Part shown: piece after piece, positions 63,564 to 64,000 of the stretch
Numbering within the stretch: the first letter of the stretch is position 1
Layout: every line of letters starts with the position of its first letter
Assembly (NCBI RefSeq): GCF_019249655.2
Contig: NZ_CP137557.1
Location: forward strand, 1,423,001-1,487,000
DNA from: Segatella copri
GTDB taxonomy: Bacteria; Bacteroidota; Bacteroidia; Bacteroidales; Bacteroidaceae
DNA: 64,000 nt
Direction of reading: 5' to 3'
Made by a program: the position numbers and the translations under genes
Notes under the pieces: generated by a model
The model's database searches: none
Told to the model about the DNA's origin: nothing
The model's input: only the letters and a program-made list of their open reading frames with translations

Positions 63564-64000
63564 ATGAATAGACGGAAAATAAAAACAGACTCAATGATGA
63601 CGTTGAAAGCGTCTTTTCTTGTAGTGGTATTTTTGATGGGGGTGCTGGCTCCTGCCATCGCCCAGACCAGACAGAACAAGAAGCCTCGCAAAAAACTGAA
63701 GGAATTACTGATGATGGCTGATAGCCTGCGACTCCAGTTGCGGCAATCTGCCGATAGGGGTCGTATGCTCCAATGGGGCGACTCCCTTCTTATGGCAGAA
63801 TTAGGCAAAAGCAAGATGAGTGAGAAGAAAAAGCAGAGGTTCATGAAGCATTATGTCAAGATTCAAAGACGCTTGAGCCTCTATGACCGCCAATTGTTCA
63901 GAGGAGATTCCCTGCTGGCAGCCAATTATTACAAGATAAAATATGATACTGCCTACATCTCCCGTCCCAATGCCCGATGGACTATCAAACTGAGAGGCAA
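63564..64000 (+). CDS. DUF4421-like outer-membrane protein (5' part)
   Basis: 145 codons before the window ends. After a signal peptide (FLVVVFLMGVLAPAIAQ, about residues 19-35) comes a Lys/Arg-rich helical segment (KKPRKKLKELLMMADSLRLQLRQ), 'LYDRQLFRGDSLLAANYY' and the phrase KIKYDTAYISRPNARWTIKLRG. The last resembles the start of DUF4421 proteins (YDTxYIxRPxxRWTxKLR), which I take to be a beta-barrel of unknown function in Bacteroidota. Start chosen as the first ATG after the -7 element. Confidence 0.65.
   Translation, partial: MNRRKIKTDSMMTLKASFLVVVFLMGVLAPAIAQTRQNKKPRKKLKELLMMADSLRLQLRQSADRGRMLQWGDSLLMAELGKSKMSEKKKQRFMKHYVKIQRRLSLYDRQLFRGDSLLAANYYKIKYDTAYISRPNARWTIKLRG

Noticed and set aside
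63470-63844. 124-codon minus-strand frame near the right edge
   Set aside because: Antisense to the DUF4421-like gene, which has a promoter, a signal peptide and family-like residues.

Overview
The window comes from a Bacteroidota chromosome, most likely a Prevotella/Segatella-type gut bacterium (inference). Evidence: about twenty promoters have the Bacteroidota form (-33 TTTG, 19-20 bp, -7 TAnnTTTG), there is a SusC/SusD pair, genes carry Bacteroidota-type families (DUF3822 next to rsmD, DUF4465, DUF4476, GH115, a BtuG-like lipoprotein), and Shine-Dalgarno sites are scarce.

Layout. 1-3700: end of an OmpR-type response regulator, a DinD/RhuM fusion protein, glycerate kinase and a HAD phosphatase. 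3770-9470: a cobalamin riboswitch followed by a B12 uptake operon (BtuB-like receptor, BtuG-like propeller lipoprotein, two secreted proteins with sorting-like C-terminal tails). 9500-13900: EttA, MgtC family, a methyltransferase, a DUF4476 protein. 14000-18900: accessory, AT-rich stretch with an AlbA/Schlafen-type regulator carrying coding 33-bp repeats and several unrecognised genes. 18900-24850: acyl-CoA dehydrogenase with EtfA/EtfB, a nucleotidyltransferase-GHMP-like fusion, riboflavin synthase. 25000-32800: a decayed YhcG-type nuclease gene, proline iminopeptidase, a 22-bp-period repeat array, and two nearly identical IS66 elements inserted independently 18 bp apart. 32800-37710: an ECF sigma / anti-sigma / secreted protein / TlpA-like operon. 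37900-46200: GH115, DnaG, cardiolipin synthase, RsmD, DUF3822. 46300-58050: RecD-like helicase, GDP-fucose synthesis (gmd, fcl), a propeller protein, tRNA-Tyr, a SprT-like protein, two thioredoxin-fold proteins, M3 peptidase. 58400-64000: SusC/SusD pair and the start of a DUF4421-like protein.

The least explained material is non-coding. (1) Arrays with a strict 22-bp period occur at three places (9477-9528, 27083-27346, 63255-63328), all at 3' ends of transcription units; two are built on the 8-bp palindrome CCTTAAGG. (2) Arrays with a 7-bp period occur at five places, one of them inside the RecD-like helicase gene. (3) A repeat with AGGCACGGATTACACGG arms forms a perfect 40-bp palindrome between two convergent genes and a spaced inverted repeat between another convergent pair. 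These three classes look like genome-wide repeat families and are the best candidates here for something undescribed. No CRISPR array, prophage or complete defence island was seen.
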